Source: Clostridium jeddahitimonense
GTDB taxonomy: Bacteria > Bacillota > Clostridia > Clostridiales > Clostridiaceae
Length of the DNA stretch: 64,000 bases
Assembly: GCA_000753455.2 (NCBI GenBank)
Contig: LM994670.1
Coordinates: 3,649,622 to 3,713,621 of the forward strand
Reading direction: 5' to 3'
Shown here one piece after another: positions 44,154 to 53,152 of the stretch (its first letter is position 1; every line of letters begins with the position of its first letter). The notes below the pieces were generated by a model, which saw only the letters and a program-made list of their open reading frames with translations, did not search any database and was not told the origin of the DNA. A program made the position numbers and the translations under genes.

Positions 44154-46253
44154 CTATTTTGTTTCTTCGTCATCCACTGTTACTGTTGTTTCATCAACTT
44201 TTGTAACTTCCTCTTCAACATCACTGCTTACTAAAATATCATCTTCTTCTAAAGCCTCTTTATTTTCTTCTATAACTTCAGTAGTTATTGTTTCCGCTTC
44301 AGCAATTACTTCTTCTACTAAAGTATTTTTATCTGCTTCTACTACTTTTTCATTATTTTCTTCTTTTTTATCTTTCTTTAACTCTGGATATTTTTCATGA
44401 ACAAACTTCATGAATTCATCTCCATATATAGTTTCTTTCTCTAATAGATATTCAGAAATTTTGTCTAATAAATCTCTGTTTTCATTCAATAAAGTTCTAG
44501 CCTTTTCGTGGCAATTTCTTATTATTTGTAATATTTCTTTATCTACTAAAGTTGAAGTTTCTTCACTACAGTTTCTTACAGCTCTACCGTCTAGGTATCT
44601 ATTTTGGATTGACTCTAAAGCCATCATATCAAATGAATCTGTCATACCATAAACAGTTACCATACTTCTTGCAGTTTGACTAGCTCTTTCAATATCATTA
44701 GATGCCCCTGTTGAAACAAGGTTAAATACTTCCTCTTCAGCAGCTCTTCCTCCAAGCATAACTGTTATTTGATTTAATAACTCATCCTTTGATACTAAGT
44801 ATTTTTCCTCTTCAGGTAATTGCATTGTATATCCTAAAGCTCCCATAGTTCTTGGAACTATAGTAATCTTATGTACTGGGTCAGTACCTTCTAAAAGTCC
44901 AGCTACAAGTGCATGACCAACTTCGTGGAAGGCTACTATCTTTCTCTCTTGAGCTGAAAGTATTCTATCCTTCTTTTCCTTACCAGCAATTATAACCTCA
45001 ACTGCTTCTTGTAAGTCTTCTTGAATTACTTCATCTCTCTTATGTTTAACAGCTCTTAATGCTGCTTCATTAACTATATTTGCAAGGTCGGCCCCTACAG
45101 CTCCCGGAGTTCCTTTAGCTATTTCATCTAAGTTAACATCTGGTGACATTTTTACATCCTTTGAGTGAACTTTTAATATAGCTTTTCTACCTATTAAGTC
45201 AGGTCTATCAACTATAACTCTTCTGTCAAATCTACCTGGTCTTAAAAGAGCTTTATCTAATATTTCTGGTCTATTTGTTGCCCCTAAAATAACTATTCCT
45301 TTAGAAGTATCAAATCCATCCATTTCAGTAAGTAATTGATTTAGAGTTTGCTCTCTTTCATCGTTACTTTGCATTTGATTATCTCTGCTCTTACCTATAG
45401 AGTCTATCTCATCTATAAAGATTATACATGGAGCGTTTTTCTCTGCTTCTTTAAATAAATCCCTAACCTTAGCAGCACCCATACCAACAAACATCTCAAC
45501 AAAGTTTGATCCTGATACAGTTAAGAATGGAACCTTTGCTTCTCCTGCAACAGCTTTTGCAAGTAAAGTCTTACCTGTTCCTGGAGGCCCTACTAATAAA
45601 GCCCCCTTAGGTAATTTTGCCCCTATTTCTGTATATCTCTTTGGATTATTTAAAAAGTCTATTATTTCTGTAAGTGACTCTTTAGCTTCATCTTGACCTG
45701 CAACATTGTCAAAAGTAATCTTTATATCATTTTCCATGTATATCTTAGCATTGCTTTTACCCATTCCCATTGGGTTACCGCCCATTTTTTGCCCCATCTT
45801 ATTAAAGATGAATTTAACCGCAAAGAACATTAGTACAAACGGTAATACATTTATTATAATGAAGTCCATTATAACTGAATTTTGTTTAATTATCTCTGGA
45901 AAATAATCAACATTATTTTCAGTTAATAAAGTGATTAAATCTGGATTCTCAACATTTCCTGTATAAAGGACTTTACCTTTATAATCGCTAGTATCCTTAG
46001 GAACTATTACTAATGCATTTCCTTCAGTACTAACTTTTTCTACCTGCTTATTTTCTACTAACTGAATAAATTCATTATAAGATATTTCTGTAGTTGTAAG
46101 CATATCCTTTGCAGTACTGAAAGAGTATAAGAATAGGAATGCTATAACAGCATATATTATAAGAAATTTATTATTTTTCTTTTTGGGCGCATTGTTGTTA
46201 TTATTCATATTATTATTGTTCTTATTATTTTTATTTGGTCCATTTTCACTCAT
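44154..46253 (-). CDS. ftsH: ATP-dependent zinc metalloprotease FtsH
   Basis: A 699-residue membrane AAA+ protease that degrades misfolded membrane and short-lived cytosolic proteins. Transmembrane segments are at about 30-47 and 130-150, with the small extracytoplasmic domain between them. Walker A is GPPGTGKT (222-229), Walker B is IIFIDEID (277-284), the second region of homology is NRPEILDKALLRPGRFDRR and the zinc site is HEVGH (443-447). The N-terminus has an Asn-rich stretch and the C-terminus an acidic Glu/Val/Thr tail of about 60 residues, both longer than usual. It follows lepB with a 22-base gap. Confidence 0.97.
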   Translation of the reverse strand: MSENGPNKNNKNNNNMNNNNNAPKKKNNKFLIIYAVIAFLFLYSFSTAKDMLTTTEISYNEFIQLVENKQVEKVSTEGNALVIVPKDTSDYKGKVLYTGNVENPDLITLLTENNVDYFPEIIKQNSVIMDFIIINVLPFVLMFFAVKFIFNKMGQKMGGNPMGMGKSNAKIYMENDIKITFDNVAGQDEAKESLTEIIDFLNNPKRYTEIGAKLPKGALLVGPPGTGKTLLAKAVAGEAKVPFLTVSGSNFVEMFVGMGAAKVRDLFKEAEKNAPCIIFIDEIDSIGKSRDNQMQSNDEREQTLNQLLTEMDGFDTSKGIVILGATNRPEILDKALLRPGRFDRRVIVDRPDLIGRKAILKVHSKDVKMSPDVNLDEIAKGTPGAVGADLANIVNEAALRAVKHKRDEVIQEDLQEAVEVIIAGKEKKDRILSAQERKIVAFHEVGHALVAGLLEGTDPVHKITIVPRTMGALGYTMQLPEEEKYLVSKDELLNQITVMLGGRAAEEEVFNLVSTGASNDIERASQTARSMVTVYGMTDSFDMMALESIQNRYLDGRAVRNCSEETSTLVDKEILQIIRNCHEKARTLLNENRDLLDKISEYLLEKETIYGDEFMKFVHEKYPELKKDKKEENNEKVVEADKNTLVEEVIAEAETITTEVIEENKEALEEDDILVSSDVEEEVTKVDETTVTVDDEETK

Positions 46254-46275
46254 ATGTTTTCTCCCTAATTTAACA

Positions 46276-46914
46276 TTATTTAATCATACCAAAATCATCA
46301 AATGGATATACTTTCAATTGTGCTTTTCCCATAATATCACTACCATCTATATATGGGGTATCCCAATATCTTGAATCACTTGAGAAGAAACGATTATCTC
46401 CTAAAAAGAAGTATTGTCCCTCTGGTACCTCATATGTCCCATTAAATTTATCTGGTGTTCCAATGTAGTTCTCATAAAGAGTTTCACCATTTACAGTAAC
46501 AATTCCATCATTTATTACTATAACATCCCCTGGCTTTCCTATTAATCTCTTTATCATATCTTCATTTTTTTCATTAGAATGGAATACAACTACATCTCCA
46601 CGTTCTAATTTTTCAGGATTATATACCCTAGTTACAAATAGTCTATCACCTACATTTAAAGTTGGAACCATAGATTCTGATGGTATCTTAACTTTAAACA
46701 CTATAAACTTATTTATTAATACAGCTAAAACTACAGCTATAAGTATAGGAACTACCCAATCATAAAAGAAACCAGTCTTCTCCTTTTTCTTAGCATTCCT
46801 ATCACTACGCTTTTCTAGCTTTGAATTTTCAACATTGTTATCTACATTAGAACTATTATCTTCTTCATGTATATATACATCATTATTATTGAATTCATCC
46901 ATATTTAAGCCCAT
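46276..46914 (-). CDS. lepB: Signal peptidase I (LepB/SipS type)
   Basis: A 212-residue type I signal peptidase with one membrane anchor (about residues 52-72). The catalytic Ser is Ser81 in PSESMVPTL, and Lys122 in MIKRLIGKPGD completes the Ser/Lys dyad. GDNRFFSSDSRYW is box E. The N-terminal 45 residues are an Asn/Asp/Lys-rich cytoplasmic extension. The gene overlaps the DUF3006 gene by 10 bases. It contrasts with the SipW-type enzyme at 27,958, so the organism has both classes. Confidence 0.95.
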   Translation of the reverse strand: MGLNMDEFNNNDVYIHEEDNSSNVDNNVENSKLEKRSDRNAKKKEKTGFFYDWVVPILIAVVLAVLINKFIVFKVKIPSESMVPTLNVGDRLFVTRVYNPEKLERGDVVVFHSNEKNEDMIKRLIGKPGDVIVINDGIVTVNGETLYENYIGTPDKFNGTYEVPEGQYFFLGDNRFFSSDSRYWDTPYIDGSDIMGKAQLKVYPFDDFGMIK

Positions 46915-47126
46915 ATACCTTTCGTGATATTTTTTATTTTTTCTTTTCTTTTTATTGTCTCATCTTTGTCTATATAAAAGAAATCATTATCCTTTATTAA
47001 TACATCACCCTCATTAGGCAACTTATTTACTTTTCCTTCTTCTATTACGATTATTTCCCCATTATAACTTTCTAATACAATAGCTTTTCCTTCTATTCTA
47101 TCAACAACAAAAAATTCTCTACCCAT
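46905..47126 (-). CDS. DUF3006-family small protein
   Basis: This 73-residue protein has the DUF3006 pattern, a small beta-rich fold starting FFVVDRIEGKAIVLESYNGEIIVIEE and later LPNEGDVL, with a basic Lys-rich end. The function of the family is unknown. It heads a probable three-gene operon with lepB and ftsH and overlaps lepB by 10 bases. Confidence 0.8.
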   Translation of the reverse strand: MGREFFVVDRIEGKAIVLESYNGEIIVIEEGKVNKLPNEGDVLIKDNDFFYIDKDETIKRKEKIKNITKGIWA

Positions 47127-47479
47127 ATAGAATACTCCCTATATATAATTATTTATAGATAAACATTATTATTAACACATAATAAATAAGTAACTATAAA
47201 TTTACCAATATGATTTTGGATTTTTTATCAAAACTTACTATTCGCATACGCTCATAGGAGTAACTTCAAATAGCCAAATTGAAATTTGGATTTTCAGTTA
47301 TATTACAGTATAGCACAACTAATTAGTTAAATCTATTATTTTACCAAATTAAGTAGTAATAAATACTCTATAAAGCAAAACAAATTAGCTTATAATATTA
47401 TTTTACAATAATTCTATACTATATTTATGTCATTTCTGTTTCAAAATTATTTCCTTTTAATTAAAGTAAAATGAATAAA
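47127..47479. other. A+T-rich intergenic region
   Basis: No gene is seen. The only clear structure is CCAAATT-GA-AATTTGG at 47,274-47,289, a near-perfect palindrome that could be an operator. The promoter of the DUF3006-lepB-ftsH operon must lie near 47,127-47,200, but no consensus pair stands out. Confidence 0.5.
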
Positions 47480-47522
47480 GACAAACAGCAAATTGAATAT
47501 AAAATCAAATTTGCCATCTGTC
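47480..47522 (-). terminator. Probable minus-strand terminator with G-U pairs
   Basis: On the minus strand GACAGATGGCAAATT pairs along its whole length with AATTTGCTGTTTGTC through 12 Watson-Crick and 3 G-U pairs, then TTTATT. The three pairs would be A-C mismatches on the other strand, so the signal belongs to the minus-strand transcript ending here. Confidence 0.65.
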
Positions 47523-47591
47523 ACAATATTATAAGTCACTTTATTAACCTAAATGTACTTTTAACCTTTGTCATAATTCAAACCTCTCATC

Positions 47592-47649
47592 TCAGCGAAG
47601 CTGACATTTCCCCTTTTACGTAAGAAAAACATTTCACCTCGCGTAGCGA
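47592..47649. repeat. Short mini-hairpin array after the TIM-barrel gene
   Basis: TCAGC-GAA-GCTGA, the spacer CATTTCCCC, the palindrome TTACGTAA, the spacer CATTTCACC and TCGC-GTA-GCGA. The array ends one base from the stop codon of the next gene. Spacers and loop types match the right half of the array at 43,874-44,153. Confidence 0.75.
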
Positions 47650-47650
47650 C

Positions 47651-48340
47651 CTAAACCCCTCTATATCTGTCCATAAGTTCGCTCATTACATCTCCAGTAG
47701 GAGCTGGTGTATATGTTATAGCATTTGCTCCAGCCTCTATAGTTTCCCTTATAGTTTCTTCTGTTGGGCCTCCAGTAGCCATCACTGGGAAGTCAGGGAA
47801 CTCTTCTCTTATTTTTCTTACTATCCTAGCTGTATCCTTACCACCAGATACATTTAATATAGTTGCTCCTGATTCTATTCTTTCCCTTATATTTTCACAT
47901 TCAGATACAACAGTTACTATAACTGGAATATCAATTGTCTCTCTTATCTTTCTCAATATATCATTTGAAGTCGGTGCATTTACTACTACTCCCATAGCCC
48001 CTTTAAACTCTGCATCTAAAGCTAAGTTAACTACTCTTTTACCTTGAGTTATTCCTCCTCCAACACCACAGAATATTGGAACATCTGCCGCCATAACTAA
48101 AGCTTGAGTAATTAATGGTTGCGGAGTAAATGGATATACTGCAATTATTGCATCTGCGTTTGTGTTTCTTATTATTGCAACATCAGTTGTAAATAATAGT
48201 GATTTTATTCTTTTTCCAAATATCTTAATACCTGAGCAATCTCTTATACAAGGTGGAACCTCTACTACATGACTTCTTAATACTCCCTTAATTTCAGGTA
48301 CATTTTTAATCTTCTTTGTCACCAAATTCACCTCAATCAA
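47651..48340 (-). CDS. TIM-barrel protein of unknown activity
   Basis: A 229-residue protein with the alternating beta/alpha pattern of a phosphate-binding TIM barrel: FTTDVAIIRNTNADAIIAVYPF, PIFCGVGGGITQGKR, DIPVIVTVVSECENI and a late VMATGGPTEETIRETIEAGANAITYTP, in which the Gly-Gly and the Gly-Ala-Asn segment fit the standard phosphate site. It resembles proteins annotated loosely as hydrolases in clostridia. I cannot name the reaction. It is a single gene between sfsA and the lepB operon. Confidence 0.75.
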   Translation of the reverse strand: MIEVNLVTKKIKNVPEIKGVLRSHVVEVPPCIRDCSGIKIFGKRIKSLLFTTDVAIIRNTNADAIIAVYPFTPQPLITQALVMAADVPIFCGVGGGITQGKRVVNLALDAEFKGAMGVVVNAPTSNDILRKIRETIDIPVIVTVVSECENIRERIESGATILNVSGGKDTARIVRKIREEFPDFPVMATGGPTEETIRETIEAGANAITYTPAPTGDVMSELMDRYRGV

Positions 48341-48449
48341 AAATTTTACTTATACATTTATAACTAATCATATTATACTCTTATAATATATATTTTTTAT
48401 AGTACTTTCTCAAAAATTTTACACTATTTTTTTATAAATATATCATTAA

Positions 48450-49142
48450 TTAAAGAATTATTTCAATAGGTTTATTTATCTCTATTCCATCCTCTGTAAC
48501 AATGCAACTATAAGCAAAAATATCAACTCCATTATTTGCTGCAAATCTTAATGCTTCTCCAAATTTAGGATCTCTTTCATCGTGTGGTGAAAATTTTTCT
48601 ACATCCTCTATTTGTATTAAGAACATAACACCAGCACCATATCCTTGCTTTTTAGCTTCAACTAATTCTAAAAGATGTTTTGCCCCTCTTTCTGTAGGTG
48701 CATCAGGAAATCTACAATATCCTTCATCTTCTAATGTAACACCCTTAACTTCTAAAAAATACTCTTCCCCATTTTCCTTTGATATCTTAAAATCAAATCT
48801 ACTTTTGCCAAAAGTTTTTTCTCTTAATATATTAGTATAATCCTTTAACTTTTCAACCTTGCCATTATTAAGAGCTTCTTCAACAACCTTATTGGGTATA
48901 TGAGAATCTATACTTATAAGCATCTCCCCTTTAAGAGCTGCTATTAAATCATAGGGGGTCTTCCTAGTAGGATTATTTTCTTCTCTCAAATATACTGTGC
49001 ATCCTGGTACAAGTATTTCCCTGCAACGTCCTGTATTAGGAACATGAACCTTTATCTCTTCTCCATTAACAATAACATTAGCATGAAATCTATTAGGCCT
49101 ATTTATAAACTCAGCCTTTAAAATATTCTTATTATATTTCAT
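48450..49142 (-). CDS. sfsA: SfsA family protein (DNA-binding / nuclease fold)
   Basis: This protein of about 230 residues was first linked to sugar fermentation in E. coli. N-terminal RPNRFHANVIVNGEEIKVHVPNTGRC is an OB-fold, and the C-terminal part has the PD-(D/E)XK-like core FDFKI...YFLEVKGVTLEDEGYCRFPDAPTERGAKHL. An in-frame ATG at 49,157 is itself part of the GGAGGAG site, so the ATG at 49,142 is the real start. Confidence 0.93.
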   Translation of the reverse strand: MKYNKNILKAEFINRPNRFHANVIVNGEEIKVHVPNTGRCREILVPGCTVYLREENNPTRKTPYDLIAALKGEMLISIDSHIPNKVVEEALNNGKVEKLKDYTNILREKTFGKSRFDFKISKENGEEYFLEVKGVTLEDEGYCRFPDAPTERGAKHLLELVEAKKQGYGAGVMFLIQIEDVEKFSPHDERDPKFGEALRFAANNGVDIFAYSCIVTEDGIEINKPIEIIL

Positions 49143-49212
49143 AAATTTCTCCTCCATAGTAAATACTAAATTTGTCTAATTATAGAATTAAAAAGCTATG
49201 AATTAATAATAG

Positions 49213-49570
49213 TTATCCACAACTTTTCATTTTTTATTAGATTTTAAATAGAAATCATTCACAAAATCAATGCTTATCCACAGTTTTTATCCACAATAGT
49301 GTTGATTCTGTTGATAACTTTGTAATTTGTGTTTTTTATTAATTTACATTATGCAACAAATTATGTGTTTTTTCAACGAAACCCATTATATAGGGTTTGT
49401 CTACTTTTTATGCATAATATATTGTGTCAATAAATTTTATAAAGTTTTCAACAGTTTTTAATATTTATCCACATTTTGTGGATAACTTTTAACAGTTTTA
49501 ACAGAACTTTAGTTCTTTTTTGCCTTTTTATTGAAATTTTCCTAATTATAAGGCTACTTTCTGTGGATAA
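49213..49570. promoter_or_regulatory. Cluster of DnaA boxes
   Basis: Six perfect TTATCCACA boxes occur within 358 bp: forward at 49,213, 49,274, 49,287 and 49,465, and reverse at 49,477 and 49,562. The pair at 49,465/49,477 faces each other with a 3-base gap. Near-boxes are TGTTGATAA at 49,309 and TGTGTATAA at 49,644. The DNA between is very A+T-rich. No dnaA, dnaN or rpmH is nearby, so this looks like a secondary DnaA-binding cluster. It also covers the sfsA upstream region. Confidence 0.88.
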
Positions 49571-49660
49571 CTTTTAATTATTTTTCTAATATTAAACAAA
49601 TTTTCAATATTACTAACAACAAATTTTATATTTAAAACGTATTTGTGTATAACTAATAAA

Positions 49661-49698
49661 AAAGGAAAAGCTTTTGTACAAACATCTGCTTTTCCTTT
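49661..49698 (-). terminator. Intrinsic terminator of the small membrane protein gene
   Basis: AAAGGAAAAGC and GCTTTTCCTTT form an 11-bp stem with a 16-base loop. On the minus strand TTTTTTATT follows. Confidence 0.85.
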
Positions 49699-49705
49699 CT
49701 ATTAT

Positions 49706-49885
49706 TTACGCAATTTTTCTTTTATCTGTAAAAACTGATACTAAATATTGAATTATAAATATTCCAGGTCCAATTAATAAAGTAATTGCTGGCCATATTA
49801 TTTTATTTTGCTGTTTTTCTAGAGCTAATTTATATGATGCAAATACTGCTGCTACTAAAAGTGCTAATACTATAAAAACTTGCAT
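49706..49885 (-). CDS. Small two-segment membrane protein, 59 residues
   Basis: The frame begins MQVFIVLALLVAAVFASYKL and ends TDKRKIA. Hydrophobic segments at about 3-21 and 31-52 are joined by a polar loop (EKQQNK), and the end is basic. A strong GGAGGAG lies 6 bases before the ATG and a terminator starts 7 bases after the stop, so this is very likely a real gene despite its size. No family was recognised. It is transcribed alone and ends just before the DnaA-box cluster. Confidence 0.8.
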   Translation of the reverse strand: MQVFIVLALLVAAVFASYKLALEKQQNKIIWPAITLLIGPGIFIIQYLVSVFTDKRKIA

Positions 49886-50025
49886 TGTTTACTCCTCCTA
49901 GATATTATAGGTTTATTCTATATTAATTTTTATTTACACTCAATAGAATGTTGTTGGAAGTCTTCACTAATCCTTCATATTTAATATTTTATTAAATATT
50001 AGTTTACATCTTATTTATAAAAAGG

Positions 50026-50907
50026 TTAAACACCTTCTAATTTAGGGAAACCACTACCCCTTACTTCGTCAACTTGTCCTATTGTTATAAATGCTTTTTC
50101 ATCAACCTTATCTATGAAGTCTTTTAACTTATTTAACTCTTTTTGTTTTACTATTGCATAAATTATTTCCTTAGATTCTCCACTATTTGCACTTGCTCCT
50201 TTAAAGTAAGTACATTTTCTATCTAAAGTTTCTATTATAAACTTAGATATTTCTTCGTTTCTATCGCTTATTATAGTTACTTGCTTTGTCTTATTAAACA
50301 TAGCAATAAAACTATCTATTAAGAATCCATTTAATATAACACATAAAAATGCATAGAATCCTGTATCAAGTCCAAAAACAACAGCTGCTGACAAAGTAAC
50401 TAATATATCTATTATTATTAATGATATTCCTATATTAAATGTTGTGTATTTGTTTAATAGTTTTGCCACTATATCTGTTCCACCTGTAGATGCATTTGCA
50501 TTAAATGCTAGCGCCATACCAAAAGCTATTATAGCTGGTCCAAAAATAGATGCTAACATTAAATCATTTGTTAATGCCGTAGGATTTAAAAACTTTTCTA
50601 TAAACCACATTATAAAAATTAATCCGTATGTTCCATAAAGTGTCTTTATTCCAAAATCTCCTCCAATTAAAAAGAATGCTAGAATAAACAATAATACATT
50701 AACAAAGAAACAAAATACACTTGGCGTTAAAAATGGTACAAAGTGATTTACTACTATACCTAATCCGCTTACTCCTCCAGCTGCTAGGTTATTAGGGGCA
50801 TAAAAATACTCTATACCTATAGCTACTAAAATTAATCCTAAAGTAATTATGAAATACTCTTTTGCTACTGACTTCCAATCAACAGCCTTAAAATCAAACT
50901 TTTTCAT
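50026..50907 (-). CDS. YitT-family membrane protein
   Basis: A 293-residue protein with five or six membrane segments in residues 18-195 (IGIEYFYAPNNLAAGGVSGLGIVVNHF is the family start; NASTGGTDIVAKLLNKY is a second motif). The C-terminal DUF2179 domain (about 205-290) has the TRKCTYFKGASANSGESKEI type loop. The family is widespread in Firmicutes with no agreed function; some members are proposed transporters. A single-gene unit. Confidence 0.9.
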   Translation of the reverse strand: MKKFDFKAVDWKSVAKEYFIITLGLILVAIGIEYFYAPNNLAAGGVSGLGIVVNHFVPFLTPSVFCFFVNVLLFILAFFLIGGDFGIKTLYGTYGLIFIMWFIEKFLNPTALTNDLMLASIFGPAIIAFGMALAFNANASTGGTDIVAKLLNKYTTFNIGISLIIIDILVTLSAAVVFGLDTGFYAFLCVILNGFLIDSFIAMFNKTKQVTIISDRNEEISKFIIETLDRKCTYFKGASANSGESKEIIYAIVKQKELNKLKDFIDKVDEKAFITIGQVDEVRGSGFPKLEGV

Positions 50908-51144
50908 TTGTTCATCTCCCCAAATTATAATTTGTAGATAAGCTATCTATTACATAATTATTCATTTTAGCTTATTAACAACATAAATTAGAATATCAAA
51001 TTTTTTCGGGATTATAAAGAATTATTTTAAGTTTTTTTGCACTATTATTTATGCATATTATCATCTTATTTATGCAAGTAGTTATTTTATATAAATTACT
51101 TACTATATTAACGTGTATAATTACTTATTTTTAAACAAATATAT
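50908..51144. other. Intergenic region before yitT-like gene
   Basis: Very A+T-rich and without a coding frame. On the minus strand TTGATA, 16 bases and TAATAA near 50,970-50,997 could be the promoter of the YitT-family gene, but the match is poor. Confidence 0.3.
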
Positions 51145-51188
51145 AAAAAATTGCTATGGTAAATTAAATATAAACTCTACCATAGCAA
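51145..51188 (-). terminator. Intrinsic terminator of the TerB-like gene
   Basis: TTGCTATGGTA and TACCATAGCAA form an 11-bp stem with a 16-base loop, followed on the minus strand by TTTTTTATAT. Confidence 0.88.
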
Positions 51189-51195
51189 CTTTATT

Positions 51196-51615
51196 CTAAT
51201 TTAAAATTTTTATTAACTTCTCTTTTGCTTCTTCTTCTGACTTATCTTTCATATTATCAATATCAAAATAATAATTAGCTAAGGCTATTTTAAAAGATCT
51301 AGAGATGTTGAATTTTTCTGCAACTTCTTCTAAGAAATCAACTTCAGAATTTTCATAATCTCCATCGATTAAAGCAACCCCTAAAAGTTCGAAGTATACC
51401 ATCTTCTTAATATTTTCTTCTGATCTATTTAATACTTCCATAGCTTCTTTATGTGAAAGTCCATCTATCTCTTCTTTACTAACATTTAATTTACTTATAT
51501 ATTTATCTATTATTGATTTTTCTTCTCTTTTAATCTTATTATCTATACTTACGAATTCAGATATTACTCTCATAAAAGCTCTTGCTTCATCTTTGTTTAA
51601 TTCAAATAACAACAT
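51196..51615 (-). CDS. TerB-like protein
   Basis: A 139-residue all-helical protein whose pattern fits the TerB/DjlA-N fold: FMRVISEFVSIDNKIKREEKSIIDKYI near residue 14 and LLGVALIDGDYENSEVDFLEEVAEKF near residue 79, two copies of the acidic helix-loop that binds metal in TerB. There are no other ter genes nearby. The function in this context is unknown. The stop codon lies just after the terminator stem. Confidence 0.75.
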   Translation of the reverse strand: MLLFELNKDEARAFMRVISEFVSIDNKIKREEKSIIDKYISKLNVSKEEIDGLSHKEAMEVLNRSEENIKKMVYFELLGVALIDGDYENSEVDFLEEVAEKFNISRSFKIALANYYFDIDNMKDKSEEEAKEKLIKILN

Positions 51616-51759
51616 ATACGCACTCCTCTCATTTATATGGTTTATATTATACTACAAATTTTATTTTATGGAAAATTCTATTTATTGATAAGTCTACTAA
51701 TAATATTACTTCCTTTGGGAAAATATAGTTTTAAATACTTTTATTTAAAGGAGATAGCT

Positions 51760-53085
51760 ATGAAAAATCTTAAAAGTTTCTACCTTCCACTATTTTTCTC
51801 AACCATAATAATCATAATATATATTATGGTAAAACCTTATTCACAGTATACTTCAAAATTATCTTTTACAGACAATATAGATTGCAAAGATGAGTTAACA
51901 TTTTATATAGCTAGCGATATTCATTATTTATCTAACAAACTAACAGATTACGGGCCAGCCTTTAATAAATTTAATAAAAGTGGAGATGGAAAGCAAATTG
52001 AACATATAAACGATATAGTAAACCAATTTTCTAAAGAAGTGAAAGTTAATAAACCTGACTTTCTAATTTTAAGTGGTGATTTGACTTTAAATGGTGAAAA
52101 ACAAAGCCACTTAGATTTGTCAGAAAAGCTTTCTGAGATAAAAGCTTCTGGAGTAGATATATATGTTATACCAGGAAATCATGATATAAATAACCCTTGG
52201 GCGCGTGAGTTCAAAGGAGAAAGTATGTTAAAAACAGACTACATATCTAAAGAAGACTTTATAGATATTTATAAAGATTTCGGATTTAATGATGCTATAT
52301 CAAAAGATAAAGCTTCACTAAGCTATTTATTAGCCCCATCTGATAATCTTTATATACTTATGTTAGATGATAACTTATATGAAAATAATATCTCTATGAA
52401 TTATCCTGAAGTTAATGGCTTCATCTCAAAAGAAACCTTAAAATGGATAAACCATTGTGGAAAGTTAGCAAAAGATAATAGTGCTAAAATAATAGCTGTA
52501 TCTCACCATAATATAACTAATCACAGTAATTATATCTACGATGGCTTCACTATAGACAATAATGATGAAATTTTAAGCGCTTTTAAAAAGAATGATATAA
52601 CTTTATGTTTTAGTGGTCATATTCACTTTCAAAGTATAAATGATGCTACTTTAGATAATCATATTGTAAAAGATATAGCAACTAGCTCCTTAGCCATGTA
52701 TCCTCAAAAATATGGAGTTGCTAAATTTAGTAAAGATAATTCTTTATCATATGCCACATCATCAGTAGATATGAATAAGATTAATTCTTCATTTAAATCT
52801 GCTTCAAGAAAAGCATTTATAAAGTTTGTTTATAATCAAAATTTTAATGGTTTATCTTATTGTAATGATTATACATCAGAAGAAATTAAATCTATGTGTG
52901 AGACTGTTTGTAATATTAGACTTAAATATAATGATGATTCTGAATCAATATCATGGGATGAAATAGTATCGTCAAATGGATTTAATCTATTAAAGACATC
53001 TTCTTCACCTTTTATAAAGCATTATATTGATATAGCTTTAAATAGCACACAAAATAATCATAATAGCTTAAAAATACAACTATAA
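51760..53085 (+). CDS. Membrane-anchored metallophosphoesterase
   Basis: A calcineurin-like phosphoesterase of about 441 residues, facing outward behind an N-terminal signal anchor (residues 9-27). All metal-site motifs are present: SDIHYL, LSGDLTLNG, PGNHD, VSHHN and SGHIH. A C-terminal helical part of about 130 residues follows the catalytic domain. A longer frame starts at 51,637, but AAAGGAG before the ATG at 51,760 decides the start. The substrate may be a phosphodiester or cyclic nucleotide outside the cell; this cannot be told from sequence. Confidence 0.9.
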   Translation: MKNLKSFYLPLFFSTIIIIIYIMVKPYSQYTSKLSFTDNIDCKDELTFYIASDIHYLSNKLTDYGPAFNKFNKSGDGKQIEHINDIVNQFSKEVKVNKPDFLILSGDLTLNGEKQSHLDLSEKLSEIKASGVDIYVIPGNHDINNPWAREFKGESMLKTDYISKEDFIDIYKDFGFNDAISKDKASLSYLLAPSDNLYILMLDDNLYENNISMNYPEVNGFISKETLKWINHCGKLAKDNSAKIIAVSHHNITNHSNYIYDGFTIDNNDEILSAFKKNDITLCFSGHIHFQSINDATLDNHIVKDIATSSLAMYPQKYGVAKFSKDNSLSYATSSVDMNKINSSFKSASRKAFIKFVYNQNFNGLSYCNDYTSEEIKSMCETVCNIRLKYNDDSESISWDEIVSSNGFNLLKTSSSPFIKHYIDIALNSTQNNHNSLKIQL

Positions 53086-53126
53086 ATTTTTAAAAAAACC
53101 TTTACAAAGTATTTTCTCTATGATAG

Positions 53127-53132
53127 TATAAT
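53127..53132 (+). promoter_or_regulatory. ptsG: -10 element of the ptsG promoter
   Basis: A perfect TATAAT about 20 bases before the RAT hairpin. No good -35 is found at 17 bases; TTTACA at 53,101 is 20 bases away. Confidence 0.5.
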
Positions 53133-53152
53133 TTTCGTAAATTAAATAATTA

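Noticed and set aside
49213..49652. Chromosomal origin oriC
   Set aside because: DnaA boxes are dense, but dnaA, dnaN, rpmH and gyrase genes are all absent from the flanks; kept as a DnaA-box cluster.
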